Positions 9,168 to 18,736 are shown, counted from the first letter of the stretch. The stretch: DNA of 64,000 nucleotides from Solibacillus daqui (GCF_028747805.1 NZ_CP114887.1:1047501-1111500); one strand, 5' to 3'. Made by a program: numbers and translations. The notes: generated by a model from the letters alone, not told the origin.

Positions 9168-10700
9168 GTGGAACATGTGATTGAGATGCTTGGAATCCGA
9201 AAAGAATTCGGAAACTTTGTAGCAAATAACAATATCACCCTCCAATTAAAAAAAGGCGAAATTCATGCACTGTTAGGAGAAAACGGTGCAGGTAAGTCGA
9301 CTTTAATGAATGTGCTTTTCGGTCTTTACCAACCAGAAGCTGGTGAAATAAAAGTACGTGGGAAAGTAGAAAAAATTACAGATCCAAACAAAGCGAATGA
9401 TTTAGGAATCGGGATGGTTCACCAACACTTCATGTTAGTGGAAAACTTCACGGTAACAGAAAATATCATTTTAGGTAGTGAGCCAACAAAATTTGGTTCT
9501 ATCAACATTAAAGATGCAGCAAAGAAAATTGCAGATTTATCGAAGCAATACAATTTAGATGTAGATCCATACGCAAAAATTGAAGATATTTCTGTTGGGA
9601 TGCAGCAACGTGTAGAAATTTTAAAAACGTTATACCGTGGAGCTGAAATTTTAATTTTCGACGAGCCAACAGCGTCACTAACTCCTCAAGAAATTACAGA
9701 ATTAATGGCGATTTTAAAACTTCTTATTAAAGAGGGGAAATCAATCATCATTATTACACACAAACTAAAAGAAATTATGGAGGTATCAGACCGCGTTACG
9801 ATTATTCGTAAAGGTGAAGGTATTGGTACAGTTGTTACAGCTGAAACGAATCCAGATCAGCTAGCTGAATTAATGGTTGGACGTCAAGTGGAGTTCAAAA
9901 CAGAAAAGACAGAAGCACATCCTACTGAAGAAGTACTTTCAGTTGAAAACTTAGTTGTAACGGATTACCGTAATATTGAGAAGGTAAAAGGCTTAAATTT
10001 ATCAGTGCGCCGTGGTGAAATTGTGGGTATCGCAGGGATTGATGGAAATGGTCAATCTGAATTGATCGAAGCAATTACAGGACTTCGTAAAATTAAGAGC
10101 GGTAAAGTGACGCTAAACGGTAAAGAAATTACAGGCTTAAAGCCACGTGAAATTACTGAAACAGGCTTAGGGCATATCCCACAAGACCGTCATAAGCATG
10201 GACTTGTACTGGATTTCCCGATTGGTCATAATATTGCACTGCAAACTTATTACAAAGAACCAATTTCAAAAGGTTTTGTAATGAACTATAAAAAAATTAA
10301 CGAAAAAGCACGTCAAGTTATTGAAGAGTTCGACGTTCGTACGGGTCAAGGTGAAATGACGCCAGCCCGTGCACTTTCTGGTGGTAACCAACAAAAGGCG
10401 ATTATTGGTCGTGAGGTTGATCGAGACCCGGATTTATTAATTGCGGCACTTCCTACACGTGGTCTTGATGTTGGTGCGATTGAATTTATTCATTCACGCT
10501 TAATCGAACAACGTGATAAAGGAAAAGCGGTATTACTAATTTCGTTTGAGTTGGATGAAGTTATGAATGTTTCCGACAAAATTGCTGTTATTTATGATGG
10601 AACAATTATTGATACAGTCAATCCAAAAGAAACAACTGAACAAGAGCTAGGTCTATTAATGGCCGGCGAAAAGCGTAAGGCGAAGGAGGGGAACGAATAA
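9168..10700 (+). CDS. nupO: Nucleoside ABC importer, tandem ATPase
   Basis: Cytoplasmic ATPase with two ABC modules (510 residues), the RbsA/YufO type. Module 1 has a canonical Walker A GENGAGKST near residue 39, signature SVGMQQRVEI and Walker B LIFDEPTASLTP. Module 2 has a degenerate Walker A GIDGNGQSE, where lysine is replaced by glutamine, and an altered Walker B region LLIAALPTRGLD, while its signature LSGGNQQK is good; this asymmetry is usual in the family. GTG 9168 follows AAAGGAGTGAA. Its stop codon overlaps the next start (TAATG), showing translational coupling with the permease. Confidence 0.93.
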   Translation: MEHVIEMLGIRKEFGNFVANNNITLQLKKGEIHALLGENGAGKSTLMNVLFGLYQPEAGEIKVRGKVEKITDPNKANDLGIGMVHQHFMLVENFTVTENIILGSEPTKFGSINIKDAAKKIADLSKQYNLDVDPYAKIEDISVGMQQRVEILKTLYRGAEILIFDEPTASLTPQEITELMAILKLLIKEGKSIIIITHKLKEIMEVSDRVTIIRKGEGIGTVVTAETNPDQLAELMVGRQVEFKTEKTEAHPTEEVLSVENLVVTDYRNIEKVKGLNLSVRRGEIVGIAGIDGNGQSELIEAITGLRKIKSGKVTLNGKEITGLKPREITETGLGHIPQDRHKHGLVLDFPIGHNIALQTYYKEPISKGFVMNYKKINEKARQVIEEFDVRTGQGEMTPARALSGGNQQKAIIGREVDRDPDLLIAALPTRGLDVGAIEFIHSRLIEQRDKGKAVLLISFELDEVMNVSDKIAVIYDGTIIDTVNPKETTEQELGLLMAGEKRKAKEGNE

Positions 10701-11749
10701 TGTCTAATCGTACAATCAATATTCTCGTTCCTGTCATCTCCGTTATTTTAGGTTTATTAGTAGGTGGAATCGTGATGATAGTCAGTGGTTACAATGCCAT
10801 TGATGGCTACATCGCGTTATGGAACGGTATTTTTGGTGATGCGTATTCAATAGGGAATACAATTCGTCAAATTACACCATATATTTTATCTGGTCTTGCG
10901 GTAGCGTTTGCGTTCCGTACAGGGCTATTTAATATCGGGGTAGAAGGTCAATTATTAATGGGATGGGTAGCAGCGGCATATGTTGGTTATGCAATTGAGG
11001 GCTTACCTCGTATTATCCATTTACCATTGGCTTTACTTGCAGCGGCAGCAGCGGGTGCTTTCTGGGCATTTATTGTTGGTTATTTAAAGGCCAAGCTTCA
11101 TGTTCATGAAGTAATTGCTTCCATCATGTTAAACTATACAGCACTTTATGTTACAAATGCAGTCATTAGATCATTATCAGACGGTGGCTTTAAAACACCA
11201 ACTGTTTTAGAATCGGCAACTTTACGTAATCAATGGCTACGTGAGTTTACAGATAACTCTAGTATGCATTTAGGGATTATTGTTGCCATTTTAATGGTAT
11301 TTATTATGTGGTTCTTACTTGAAAAAACAACACGTGGTTACGAACTAAAGGCAGTAGGTTTTAACAAAAATGCTGCTGAATATGCAGGGATGAATGTAAA
11401 GAAAAACATCATTTTAGCAATGACAATTTCAGGTGTTTTTGCAGGTCTTGCTGGTGCGATGGAAGCCCTTGGTACATACCAAAACGCTTCGATTAAAGCA
11501 GCGCAATCTGGCATTGGTTTTGACGGAATCGCAGTAGCGTTACTTGGTGCCAATAACCCAATTGGTGTATTCTTCGGGGCATCATTATTTGGTTCTTTAA
11601 AATATGGGGCATTAAATATGCCAAACGCTGCTGGAATTCCAGAAGAAATCGTGTCAATTATTATTGCTGTAATTATTATATTCGTAGCTTCTGGCTATAT
11701 TTTACGCGTTGGTTTAGAGAAATTCGGAAAGAAAAAGGAGGGCAAGTAA
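10700..11749 (+). CDS. nupP: Nucleoside ABC importer permease 1
   Basis: Integral membrane permease of the BPD_transp_2 (RbsC/YufP) family, 349 residues with about ten hydrophobic segments. The family core FAFRTGLFNIGVEGQLLMG lies near residue 70. It starts within the stop of the ATPase gene and ends 1 nt before the next permease, so the two permeases and the ATPase are made together and should form a heterodimeric channel. Substrate is inferred from the BMP-type binding protein. Confidence 0.92.
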   Translation: MSNRTINILVPVISVILGLLVGGIVMIVSGYNAIDGYIALWNGIFGDAYSIGNTIRQITPYILSGLAVAFAFRTGLFNIGVEGQLLMGWVAAAYVGYAIEGLPRIIHLPLALLAAAAAGAFWAFIVGYLKAKLHVHEVIASIMLNYTALYVTNAVIRSLSDGGFKTPTVLESATLRNQWLREFTDNSSMHLGIIVAILMVFIMWFLLEKTTRGYELKAVGFNKNAAEYAGMNVKKNIILAMTISGVFAGLAGAMEALGTYQNASIKAAQSGIGFDGIAVALLGANNPIGVFFGASLFGSLKYGALNMPNAAGIPEEIVSIIIAVIIIFVASGYILRVGLEKFGKKKEGK

Positions 11750-11750
11750 C

Positions 11751-12710
11751 ATGAGCTTTTTAGAGGTGTTATACTTTATCGTCCCTTCTGCTCTACTTTA
11801 TGCAACACCACTTATTTTTACAGGTATAGGCGCATTATTTTCTGAGCGTGCTGGGGTAATTGGTCTTGGTGTTGAAGGTTTAATGGTTGTTGGTGCGTTT
11901 ACAGGGATTTATGTAAACTTAGAATTTTACGATCAATTTGGTAAAGCGGTTATTTGGGTCGCATTACTTGCCGCTTTAGTAGCAGGCGCCATCTTCTCTT
12001 TAATCATCGCTATAGCGGCAGTAACATTCCGCGCAGACCAAACTGTTACAGGGGTAGCGTCCAATTTGTTAGCCGCTGCGATTACAGTATTCTTAGTAAA
12101 ATTAATTTATGATAAAGGCCAAACGGATATGATCCAGGCACCGATTCGTCGTTTTGAAGTGCCATATTTATCAGATATACCGTTCTTTGGTAAGCTACTA
12201 TTCCATGATGTATATGCAACAACGATTATCGCGTTAATCGTAGCAATTGGTGCTTGGTACATTTTATTCAAAACGCCATTTGGTTTACGTATTCGTGCAG
12301 TTGGGGAACATCCAATGGCAGCAGATACGATGGGGATTAACGTAGCAAAAATGCGTTATATCGGTGTTATGATTTCAGGTGCATTAGCGGCAGTTGGTGG
12401 TGCGTCATTAGCAATGACTGTATCAGGCGACTTCTCAGCTTCAACAATTGCGGGGCAAGGGTTCATTGCCATCGCAGCGATGATCTTTGGTAAATGGCAT
12501 CCACTTGGTACATTAGGTGCCGCACTATTCTTCGGTTTAGCGCAAACACTAAGTATCGCAGGTGGTAATATTCCATTCATCCAGGACATCCCACCAGTAA
12601 TTCTACAAATTTTACCGTATATATTAACGATTCTTGCATTAGCAGGTTTCATCGGTAAAGCAGTAGCACCAAAAGCGTCAGGTATACCTTACATTAAAGG
12701 TAAGCGATAA
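11751..12710 (+). CDS. nupQ: Nucleoside ABC importer permease 2
   Basis: Second BPD_transp_2 permease, 319 residues, YufQ-like. Typical segments are ALFSERAGVIGLGVEGLM near residue 30 and RAVGEHPMAADTMGI near residue 180. The ATG is 1 nt after the previous stop with AAGGAGGG inside the upstream gene's end. It is the last gene of the importer unit and is closed by a strong terminator. Confidence 0.92.
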   Translation: MSFLEVLYFIVPSALLYATPLIFTGIGALFSERAGVIGLGVEGLMVVGAFTGIYVNLEFYDQFGKAVIWVALLAALVAGAIFSLIIAIAAVTFRADQTVTGVASNLLAAAITVFLVKLIYDKGQTDMIQAPIRRFEVPYLSDIPFFGKLLFHDVYATTIIALIVAIGAWYILFKTPFGLRIRAVGEHPMAADTMGINVAKMRYIGVMISGALAAVGGASLAMTVSGDFSASTIAGQGFIAIAAMIFGKWHPLGTLGAALFFGLAQTLSIAGGNIPFIQDIPPVILQILPYILTILALAGFIGKAVAPKASGIPYIKGKR

Positions 12711-12720
12711 AATGAATTTC

Positions 12721-12755
12721 AAACCTCTGTACAATTTCATTGTACAGAGGTTTTT
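12721..12755 (+). terminator. Terminator after the nucleoside importer operon
   Basis: Perfect stem AAACCTCTGTACA / TGTACAGAGGTTT followed by T residues, 10 nt after the nupQ stop. Confidence 0.93.
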
Positions 12756-12757
12756 GC

Positions 12758-13046
12758 ATTAGTTGCGGAGTAAATGCTCATATGTGCGAAATAGTGAGAG
12801 ATGTGCACGAGTTTATGTCAAGCGTGGATACGTGCGATAATTCATAAATTATGTGCGCTTTTCAGAATTTACGTGCGAATACCCATAAAACACCACTCCG
12901 CGCAATCCCAATCTCCAGCAACCAAACGGCTAGAAAAGCAATATTCACTACGTAGAATATTTATTGTCCAAATCGCCATACTAAAACGAAAAACAGATGA
13001 ATTTCATGGATTTCTTGCCGGTTTCGACAACTTTTGGATAATAATT
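12758..13046 (+). other. Gene-free stretch holding a short-repeat array
   Basis: No convincing gene. An open frame at 12801-13127 has no SD, unusual composition and mostly reads through the repeat array, so I reject it. The left part carries the repeat array described separately; the right part (about 12895-13046) shows no clear structure. The promoter of the M16 gene follows. Confidence 0.6.
12782..12890 (+). repeat. AYGTGCGA-type degenerate array, + orientation
   Basis: Cores ATGTGCG (12782), ATGTGCA (12801), ACGTGCG (12830), ATGTGCG (12851) and ACGTGCG (12871) are separated mostly by 20-21 bp; the gap 12801-12830 is 29. Similar arrays occur inverted at 26807-26875 and 22034-22081. Each lies downstream of a gene end. 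Function unknown. Confidence 0.65.
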
Positions 13047-13076
13047 TTGCACAAAGCGATACAACACATGTATAGT
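13047..13076 (+). promoter_or_regulatory. Sigma-A promoter of the M16 peptidase pair
   Basis: TTGCAC (13047-13052), an 18-bp spacer and TATAGT (13071-13076), about 42 bp before the TTG start of the next gene. Confidence 0.55.
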
Positions 13077-13117
13077 AGAAGAAGAATGATTTTATTAGGT
13101 AGTCAGGAGGAGTTTTT

Positions 13118-14380
13118 TTGTTTTTAACGACTGAAATTGCGAAAGGTGTTTCGCTTCATATACGACAAACGGCTCAATTTAAAACTATCAATTTTTCAAT
13201 TAAGTGGAGAGCCCCACTTTCTGAAAAAACAGCATCAGAGCGCACGGTACTTTCAAATGTCTTGCAGCATAGTAACGAAAAATTCCCAACTTCAGCAAGC
13301 TACCGTAGCTATTTAGATGATCTATTTGGCACAGTGTTATACTTTGATACAACAAAGCGTGGCGCGGAGCATACGCTTTTATTCAATGTGGAAACGGTTA
13401 ATGACCAGTATTTATCGCACGGTAATGTATTAAATGAAGCAATTGAGTTAATTCATGAAGCAATCTTTAAACCGAATTTTGAAAATGGCCAATTTAAAGA
13501 AGCAATTGTAGAACGCGAAAAAAGTATGGTTGTGCAGCGTATTCAATCTATATTTGATGACAAATCACGCTATGCACAAAAGCGTTTAACTGAAATTTTA
13601 CGTCCTAATTCGCCGGCTTCATTTTCAGCGAACGGTACGATTGGCGATGTAAAAGCAATTACACCTGCCACATTAACAAAAACTTATGAAGAAATGCTAA
13701 AAAACGACGTTATCGACATTTATGTAGTAGGTGATGTCGATGTAGAGGAAATGACAGCCAAAATTAAAAAGACGTTACCATTTGCAGATCGTGGAACCGT
13801 CAACTTACCAAAAGTACCAGCATTTAATGATCAAGTACAACAATACACAAAAGAAACACAAGAAATGAAGCAAGGTAAGCTGCATATTGGTTATTCAACA
13901 CCTGTGAGCTTTGGCGATGAAGATTTTGCGAAAATGCAAATCTTTAACGGTATTTTCGGCGGCTATGCCCATTCGAAAATTTTTATGAATGTGCGTGAAA
14001 AGGAAAGTTTAGCGTATTATGCCTCAAGTTCGTATTCTTCACACTATGGTTTACTATTTGTTGTATCAGGAATTGAGCCTACAAATGAAGAAAAAGCGCG
14101 CTTAGTAATCGTAGAGCAGTTAACTTCGATTCAAAATGGAGAAATTACCGATCTGGAGTTAGCGCAAACAAAAGCGATGCTTATTAACCAATTAAAAGAA
14201 GCATTAGATTCATCGCGCGGTCAAATTGAAATTTTTGACCAATATAAAGAACTGCAAGAGTCATTTTCATTAGACACATGGGTTACGCGCTGGTCAAATG
14301 TGACAAAACAAGATGTACAAGAAATGGCAAAGCAAATTAAATTACAGGCAACGTATTTCTTATGCGGTAAGGAGGAGTAA
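13118..14380 (+). CDS. ymfF: M16-family peptidase-like protein without the zinc motif
   Basis: 420 residues with the two-lobed M16 (insulinase) fold pattern, but the HxxEH zinc motif is missing: the equivalent stretch near residue 50 reads VLQHSNEKFP. It is therefore probably the non-catalytic partner of the next gene's product. The C-terminal half has the usual substrate-barrel segment with NVREKESLAYYASSSYSSHY. TTG 13118 follows CAGGAGGAG. The pair matches B. subtilis YmfF/YmfH and resembles AlbE/AlbF-type pairs that process peptides, but no peptide precursor is visible here. Confidence 0.88.
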   Translation: MFLTTEIAKGVSLHIRQTAQFKTINFSIKWRAPLSEKTASERTVLSNVLQHSNEKFPTSASYRSYLDDLFGTVLYFDTTKRGAEHTLLFNVETVNDQYLSHGNVLNEAIELIHEAIFKPNFENGQFKEAIVEREKSMVVQRIQSIFDDKSRYAQKRLTEILRPNSPASFSANGTIGDVKAITPATLTKTYEEMLKNDVIDIYVVGDVDVEEMTAKIKKTLPFADRGTVNLPKVPAFNDQVQQYTKETQEMKQGKLHIGYSTPVSFGDEDFAKMQIFNGIFGGYAHSKIFMNVREKESLAYYASSSYSSHYGLLFVVSGIEPTNEEKARLVIVEQLTSIQNGEITDLELAQTKAMLINQLKEALDSSRGQIEIFDQYKELQESFSLDTWVTRWSNVTKQDVQEMAKQIKLQATYFLCGKEE

Positions 14381-14383
14381 CAC

Positions 14384-15685
14384 TTGCAAACGATTGAATT
14401 TAAACAACTAGAAGAAACCCTTTATTATAAAAAATTAAACAATGGCTTAGACGTTTACATTTTGCCCAAAAAAGGCTTTTCAAAAGCATTTGTAACGTTT
14501 ACGACAAAGTATGGTTCGACTGATCGTACATTCGTGCCAATTGGTGAAACAGAAGCGATTACTGTTCCAGACGGGATTGCGCACTTTTTAGAGCACAAAA
14601 TGTTCGAAAAAGAAGATGGCGACGTATTCCAAAAATTTAGCGAAGTCGGCGCGCAAGCAAATGCCTTCACGTCATTTACACGAACAGCTTATTTATTTTC
14701 GGCAACCGATCATATTAAGAAAAGCACAGAAACACTATTAAACTTCGTGCAGGAGCCTTATTTCACAGAAGAAACAGTAAACAAAGAGAAGGGCATTATC
14801 GGACAGGAAATTACGATGTATGATGATCAACCAGATTGGCGTTTATACTTTGGCGCAATCGAGAACATGTACCACAATCATCCTGTAAAAATTGATATCG
14901 CCGGTACAATTGAAACGATAGGTGGCATTACAGCCGAGCATTTATATACATGCTACAACACGTTTTACCATCCATCGAATATGCTGCTATTTGTCATTGG
15001 TGCAGTAGACCCAACAGAAATGATGACATTTATCGAAAACAACCAAAACGAAAAAACATTCCCTGAAGCGACACCGTTAAAGCGTCTATTTGATGAAGAG
15101 CCATCAACAGTTGCGATAAAAGAACGTGAACTTCATATGGATGTCCAAAAACCGAAAGTATATGTAGGATTGAAAGCAAAAGATGTGAATTTAAGCGGTG
15201 AAGCGATGCTAAAGCATGAGCTATCAGTACAAATTGCATTAGAATGCCTATTTGGTCGTGCTTCACAATTCTACACAGACATTTATGAAAATGACTTAAT
15301 TGATGAATCATATGGCTATGATTTCTCATTAGAACAGGGCTATGGCTTTGCATTAATCGGTTCTGATACAGAGCAACCAGATAAGTTAATAGAAGTTATT
15401 AAAGAAAAATTAGCGCAAGCAGAAAATGCAAACGTATTTACAGCAGAAGATGTAGAGCGAATCAAACGTAAAAAAATCGGCTTCTTCTTACGTGCATTAA
15501 ATTCAATCGAATTTATCGCCAACCAATTTACACGCTATAAATTTAACGATATGAACTTATTTGATGTTGTGCCAATGTTAGAAACACTCACAGTAGAAGA
15601 TATCGTGCAAGCATTCAAAACTATACAAGGTGAAGAACAGCAAACCGTATTCACGATTTTACCGGTTAGTCAGCGCAAGGCATAA
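14384..15685 (+). CDS. ymfH: M16-family zinc metallopeptidase
   Basis: Catalytic partner of the preceding gene product. The inverted zinc motif HFLEH is at residues 67-71, with the downstream acidic helix (ETVNKEKGIIGQEITMYDD) that supplies the third ligand. 433 residues. TTG 14384 is behind GGAGGAG that overlaps the end of the previous gene, 3 nt apart, so the two are coupled. The substrate is unknown; the family cuts short or unfolded peptides. Its stop overlaps the next ATG. Confidence 0.9.
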   Translation: MQTIEFKQLEETLYYKKLNNGLDVYILPKKGFSKAFVTFTTKYGSTDRTFVPIGETEAITVPDGIAHFLEHKMFEKEDGDVFQKFSEVGAQANAFTSFTRTAYLFSATDHIKKSTETLLNFVQEPYFTEETVNKEKGIIGQEITMYDDQPDWRLYFGAIENMYHNHPVKIDIAGTIETIGGITAEHLYTCYNTFYHPSNMLLFVIGAVDPTEMMTFIENNQNEKTFPEATPLKRLFDEEPSTVAIKERELHMDVQKPKVYVGLKAKDVNLSGEAMLKHELSVQIALECLFGRASQFYTDIYENDLIDESYGYDFSLEQGYGFALIGSDTEQPDKLIEVIKEKLAQAENANVFTAEDVERIKRKKIGFFLRALNSIEFIANQFTRYKFNDMNLFDVVPMLETLTVEDIVQAFKTIQGEEQQTVFTILPVSQRKA

Positions 15686-16413
15686 TGAAGAAATTTGCAT
15701 TAGTTTGTGGATCGTCTGGTGCGATTGGCGAAGCAATTTGTCGAAGTCTCGCACAAGACGGCTGGTCGTTGTATTTGCATTACAACGCGAGTAGAGAAAA
15801 GGTACAAGTGTTGTATGCGCAATTAGCGGAAAGTTATCCACAGCAAGAATTTATTCCGGTGCAAGCTGATTTTAGTGCTGAAACAAGTGCAGAACAGCTT
15901 GCAGCACAAATTTTTTCATTGCAGGCAATTATATTTGCAAATGGCCATGCGTATTACGGGTTACTTGAAGATACATCAAGTGCCGATATGAACAAATTAT
16001 GGTGTGTACATGTTCAAAATCCGATGCGAACTACGGCTCTTTTAGCAAGTAAATTACGAGCTCATAAAGTAAGCTATGTACTTGTCATTGGGTCCATTTG
16101 GGGCGATGTTGGCGCGGCAGGAGAAGTTGTGTATTCTGCAGTAAAAGGGGCACAACATAGTTTTGTGAAGGCCTATGCACAAGAGGTCGCCTTTAATGGC
16201 ATTCGAGTTAATGCGATTGCACCGGGAATTATTGATACAGCAATGAATGCAAAATTAGATGCGACTGAACGCGAAGAGCTTGAGAGCCAGATTCCACTGC
16301 AGGCTTTTGGTGAAGCACGTGATATTGCCAATATGGTCGCATTTTATGTGAGTGGTAAAGCCGATTATGTTACGGGTCAAATTATTCGAGTAAACGGTGG
16401 ATGGTACATATAA
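15685..16413 (+). CDS. ymfI: Short-chain dehydrogenase/reductase YmfI
   Basis: Classical SDR of 242 residues. The nucleotide-binding glycine motif appears as GSSGAIGEA near residue 9 (normally GxxxGxG), the catalytic tyrosine and lysine are in YSAVK near residue 151, and the C-terminal VTGQIIRVNGGWYI is typical. It overlaps the stop of the peptidase gene by one base (TAATG) as in the B. subtilis ymfF-ymfH-ymfI order. FabG-like substrates are possible; the real one is not known to me. Confidence 0.9.
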   Translation: MKKFALVCGSSGAIGEAICRSLAQDGWSLYLHYNASREKVQVLYAQLAESYPQQEFIPVQADFSAETSAEQLAAQIFSLQAIIFANGHAYYGLLEDTSSADMNKLWCVHVQNPMRTTALLASKLRAHKVSYVLVIGSIWGDVGAAGEVVYSAVKGAQHSFVKAYAQEVAFNGIRVNAIAPGIIDTAMNAKLDATEREELESQIPLQAFGEARDIANMVAFYVSGKADYVTGQIIRVNGGWYI

Positions 16414-16458
16414 TTCCCTCTTCTTGTTCATACTAAGTGTGCGAGAGGAGGGAAACGT

Positions 16459-16716
16459 ATGGGTATATTGCAAAACTGGGAGCAATGGACAAGTTTTTTA
16501 GGGCAGCAAGTATCGGATGCAAAGGATAGTGGCGTACCGAAAAAGATGATCGAAAAAGCAGCAGTTCAAATTGGGGAATACTTAGCAAAAAATGTAGATC
16601 CGCAAAATGAACAGGAACGCGTGCTTTCAGATTTATGGGCTGTCGCTGAAAAAGATGAAAAGCAAGCGTTAGCGAGTTGTGTTATGAAACTTGTTCAACA
16701 AAAACCGACAAATTAA
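16459..16716 (+). CDS. ymfJ: DUF3243 protein YmfJ
   Basis: Small 85-residue soluble helical protein of the DUF3243 family (QNWEQWTSFLGQQVSDAK at its start). ATG 16459 follows GAGAGGAGGG. It lies in the position of B. subtilis ymfJ between the SDR and DUF3388 genes. No function is established. A strong terminator follows. Confidence 0.9.
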   Translation: MGILQNWEQWTSFLGQQVSDAKDSGVPKKMIEKAAVQIGEYLAKNVDPQNEQERVLSDLWAVAEKDEKQALASCVMKLVQQKPTN

Positions 16717-16732
16717 CTGAATAGCAAAGAAG

Positions 16733-16772
16733 GATGTCACTCACAAAATATGTGTGAGTGGCATCTTTTTTT
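16733..16772 (+). terminator. Terminator after ymfJ
   Basis: Stem GATGTCACTCACA / TGTGAGTGGCATC with one wobble pair, followed by seven T. Confidence 0.9.
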
Positions 16773-16898
16773 AGTGAAGAAAGGAACAAATTTTTACATT
16801 CATAGCAATAAAATTTCATTTTGCCATTATAATTTTTAGAAATAGCATATTTTTCATTAGAAATTTCTAGAAAACTAACAAAAACAATGTTTTCGAAC

Positions 16899-16927
16899 TT
16901 TTCAATAGGTACAAAATCCGCTATGAT
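16899..16927 (+). promoter_or_regulatory. Possible promoter of ymfK
   Basis: TTTTCA (16899-16904), 17 bp, TATGAT (16922-16927), 50 bp before the ATG of the DUF3388 gene and after the ymfJ terminator. The -35 is weak. Confidence 0.4.
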
Positions 16928-16977
16928 GGAACTTAGAAGAAATAATTACGTTTCTATTATGAGGGGACAGATAAAAA

Positions 16978-17775
16978 ATGGGCGAATGGTATTTCGAATA
17001 TGAAATTCAAGTGAATCGACCAGGCTTATTGGGGGATATTTCGTCGTTATTGGGGATGCTGCGTGTAAATATCGTATCCATTAATGGGGTAGATGAGGAC
17101 CGCCGTGGCATGCTATTATCGACGGACAATGAAGAATCGATACAGCGTTTTATTTCCATCGTTTCGACAATGGAAAACATTAATGTCACTAGATTTCGTC
17201 AACCAAAGCTTCGCGATCATTTAGCACTTCGCCATGGCCATTATATTCCACGCGATGCGGATGAAAAAAATACATTCCGCTTTGTTCGAGATGAGCTCGG
17301 CATATTAGTTGATTTCATGGCCGAATTATTTAAGAAAGAAGGTCATAAGTTAATAGGGATTCGTGGAATGCCTCGCGTAGGGAAAACCGAATCCATCGTA
17401 GCAGCAAGTGTCTGTGCCAATAAACGCTGGCTGTTTATATCTTCAACAATGATTAAACAAACTGTTCGTAGCTCACTGATGGGCGACGAATTTAATGGCA
17501 ATAATATTTTCATTTTAGATGGTGCGGTTACTCGTCGATCGAATGATGAACGTCACCAACAATTAGTGCGTGAAATTATGGGGATGCCAATGATTAAAGT
17601 AATTGAACATCCGGACCTTTTTGTACAGCATTCATCTTATAAATTAGAGGATTTCGATTATATTATTGAATTGCGCAATCACCCAGACGAAGAAATTACG
17701 TACGAAATCATTCAAAAAAATGATGTATTTCCTGATACGAATGATTTAGGGGGTTTCGGGGGATTTAGTTTTTAG
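16978..17775 (+). CDS. ymfK: DUF3388 protein YmfK with ACT-like N-terminus
   Basis: 265 residues. The first 75 or so look like an ACT ligand-binding domain (NRPGLLGDISSLLGMLRVNI). The rest holds a P-loop-like GMPRVGKTESIVA near residue 130. This is the DUF3388 family (B. subtilis YmfK), of unknown function; the pattern suggests a ligand-sensing nucleotide-binding protein, which is inference. ATG 16978 follows GAGGGG. The C-terminus ends in a glycine/phenylalanine-rich tail. Confidence 0.85.
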   Translation: MGEWYFEYEIQVNRPGLLGDISSLLGMLRVNIVSINGVDEDRRGMLLSTDNEESIQRFISIVSTMENINVTRFRQPKLRDHLALRHGHYIPRDADEKNTFRFVRDELGILVDFMAELFKKEGHKLIGIRGMPRVGKTESIVAASVCANKRWLFISSTMIKQTVRSSLMGDEFNGNNIFILDGAVTRRSNDERHQQLVREIMGMPMIKVIEHPDLFVQHSSYKLEDFDYIIELRNHPDEEITYEIIQKNDVFPDTNDLGGFGGFSF

Positions 17776-17812
17776 TTAATAGCAAATTTTAACGACAATG
17801 TTTGTTAAAATG

Positions 17813-17821
17813 ATTATTTGA
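17813..17821 (+). promoter_or_regulatory. Possible extended -10 before rodZ-like gene
   Basis: TGTTAAAAT is an extended -10 (TGn TAAAAT) 25 bp before the TTG start. It also forms the right arm of an 8-bp inverted repeat ATTTTAAC / GTTAAAAT (17786-17793 / 17814-17821), so it could instead be part of a hairpin. Confidence 0.3.
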
Positions 17822-17845
17822 ATATATTAAAAGTAGGTGTTTTTT

Positions 17846-18736
17846 TTGACGGAACTAGGAGCTCGCTTAAAAGAGGCGAGATTAGCGAAGGGATATAGCT
17901 TAGATGATTTGCAAGAAATTACGAAAATTCAAAAGCGCTATTTAATCGGAATTGAAGAAGGTAACTATTCGATTATGCCGGGTTCTTTTTACGTACGTGC
18001 ATTTATTAAGCAATATGCAGAAGCTGTGGGGTTAGATGCAGAACAAATTTTAACTGAATATCGTAGTGATATTCCAATGGTGCAAAAAGAAGAAGTGGCA
18101 CAATCGTTTACACATAGTCCAAGTCGACGTAAAATGACTTCTTCATCGAATAGTAAAATGATGGAGGCTATGCCGAAATTGATTGTCGCATTATTTGCGA
18201 TTGTTATTTTAGTGGTCATTACAACACTTTATATGCAAAAAACAAGCAATGTTTCGGATGTAGTAGAAGATGATAATAAACCAATCGAATATGAACAAAA
18301 TCAAAATTCTTTGCAAAATAAACCACAAACACCTGAAGAAGATGAAAAAGATCCTGAAGAGGACGTGCAACCAGAAGAGCCTGTGCAACAAGAGCCGGAA
18401 GTTGTTCAAGTCATCAGCCCTGGGGTTGCAGATGGTGAAAATACAACATATGAAGTAACAGGTACAGATACATTAAATATTCGAATTGAAGTATCAGGTT
18501 TAACATGGGTAGGGATTCGTAACGAACAGCGTCGAGAGCAGGTAGAAGCAAGATCATATAATGCCGGAGATGTTGTTGAGCACGATTCAACTGAAAATGG
18601 TTATGCTCGAATTCGTTTAGGAAATGCAAAAGCGGCTAAAGTATATGTAAATGATGAAGAAGTGCAATACGCTCAAGATCGTACGACACAAAATATTATT
18701 ATTAAGTTAGTGAAAGAAGAACAACAAGGAGAGTAG
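17846..18736 (+). CDS. ymfM: RodZ-like cell-shape protein (HTH, one TM, DUF4115)
   Basis: Bitopic membrane protein that ties MreB to the wall synthesis machinery. An N-terminal Xre-type helix-turn-helix (residues about 1-75, GARLKEARLAKGYSLDDLQE), a positively charged linker, one membrane segment near residues 112-133, a long acidic proline/glutamate-rich stretch, and a C-terminal beta-rich DUF4115 domain. I chose TTG 17846, 6 nt after AAGTAGGTG, because it gives the family's MTELGARLK start; the GTG at 17837 lies inside the SD. It precedes pgsA as in Bacillus. Confidence 0.9.
   Translation: MTELGARLKEARLAKGYSLDDLQEITKIQKRYLIGIEEGNYSIMPGSFYVRAFIKQYAEAVGLDAEQILTEYRSDIPMVQKEEVAQSFTHSPSRRKMTSSSNSKMMEAMPKLIVALFAIVILVVITTLYMQKTSNVSDVVEDDNKPIEYEQNQNSLQNKPQTPEEDEKDPEEDVQPEEPVQQEPEVVQVISPGVADGENTTYEVTGTDTLNIRIEVSGLTWVGIRNEQRREQVEARSYNAGDVVEHDSTENGYARIRLGNAKAAKVYVNDEEVQYAQDRTTQNIIIKLVKEEQQGE

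Noticed and set aside
12801-13127. Open frame of 108 codons after the importer operon
   Set aside because: No SD, low-complexity composition produced by the short-repeat array, and it overlaps the promoter and start of the next gene.
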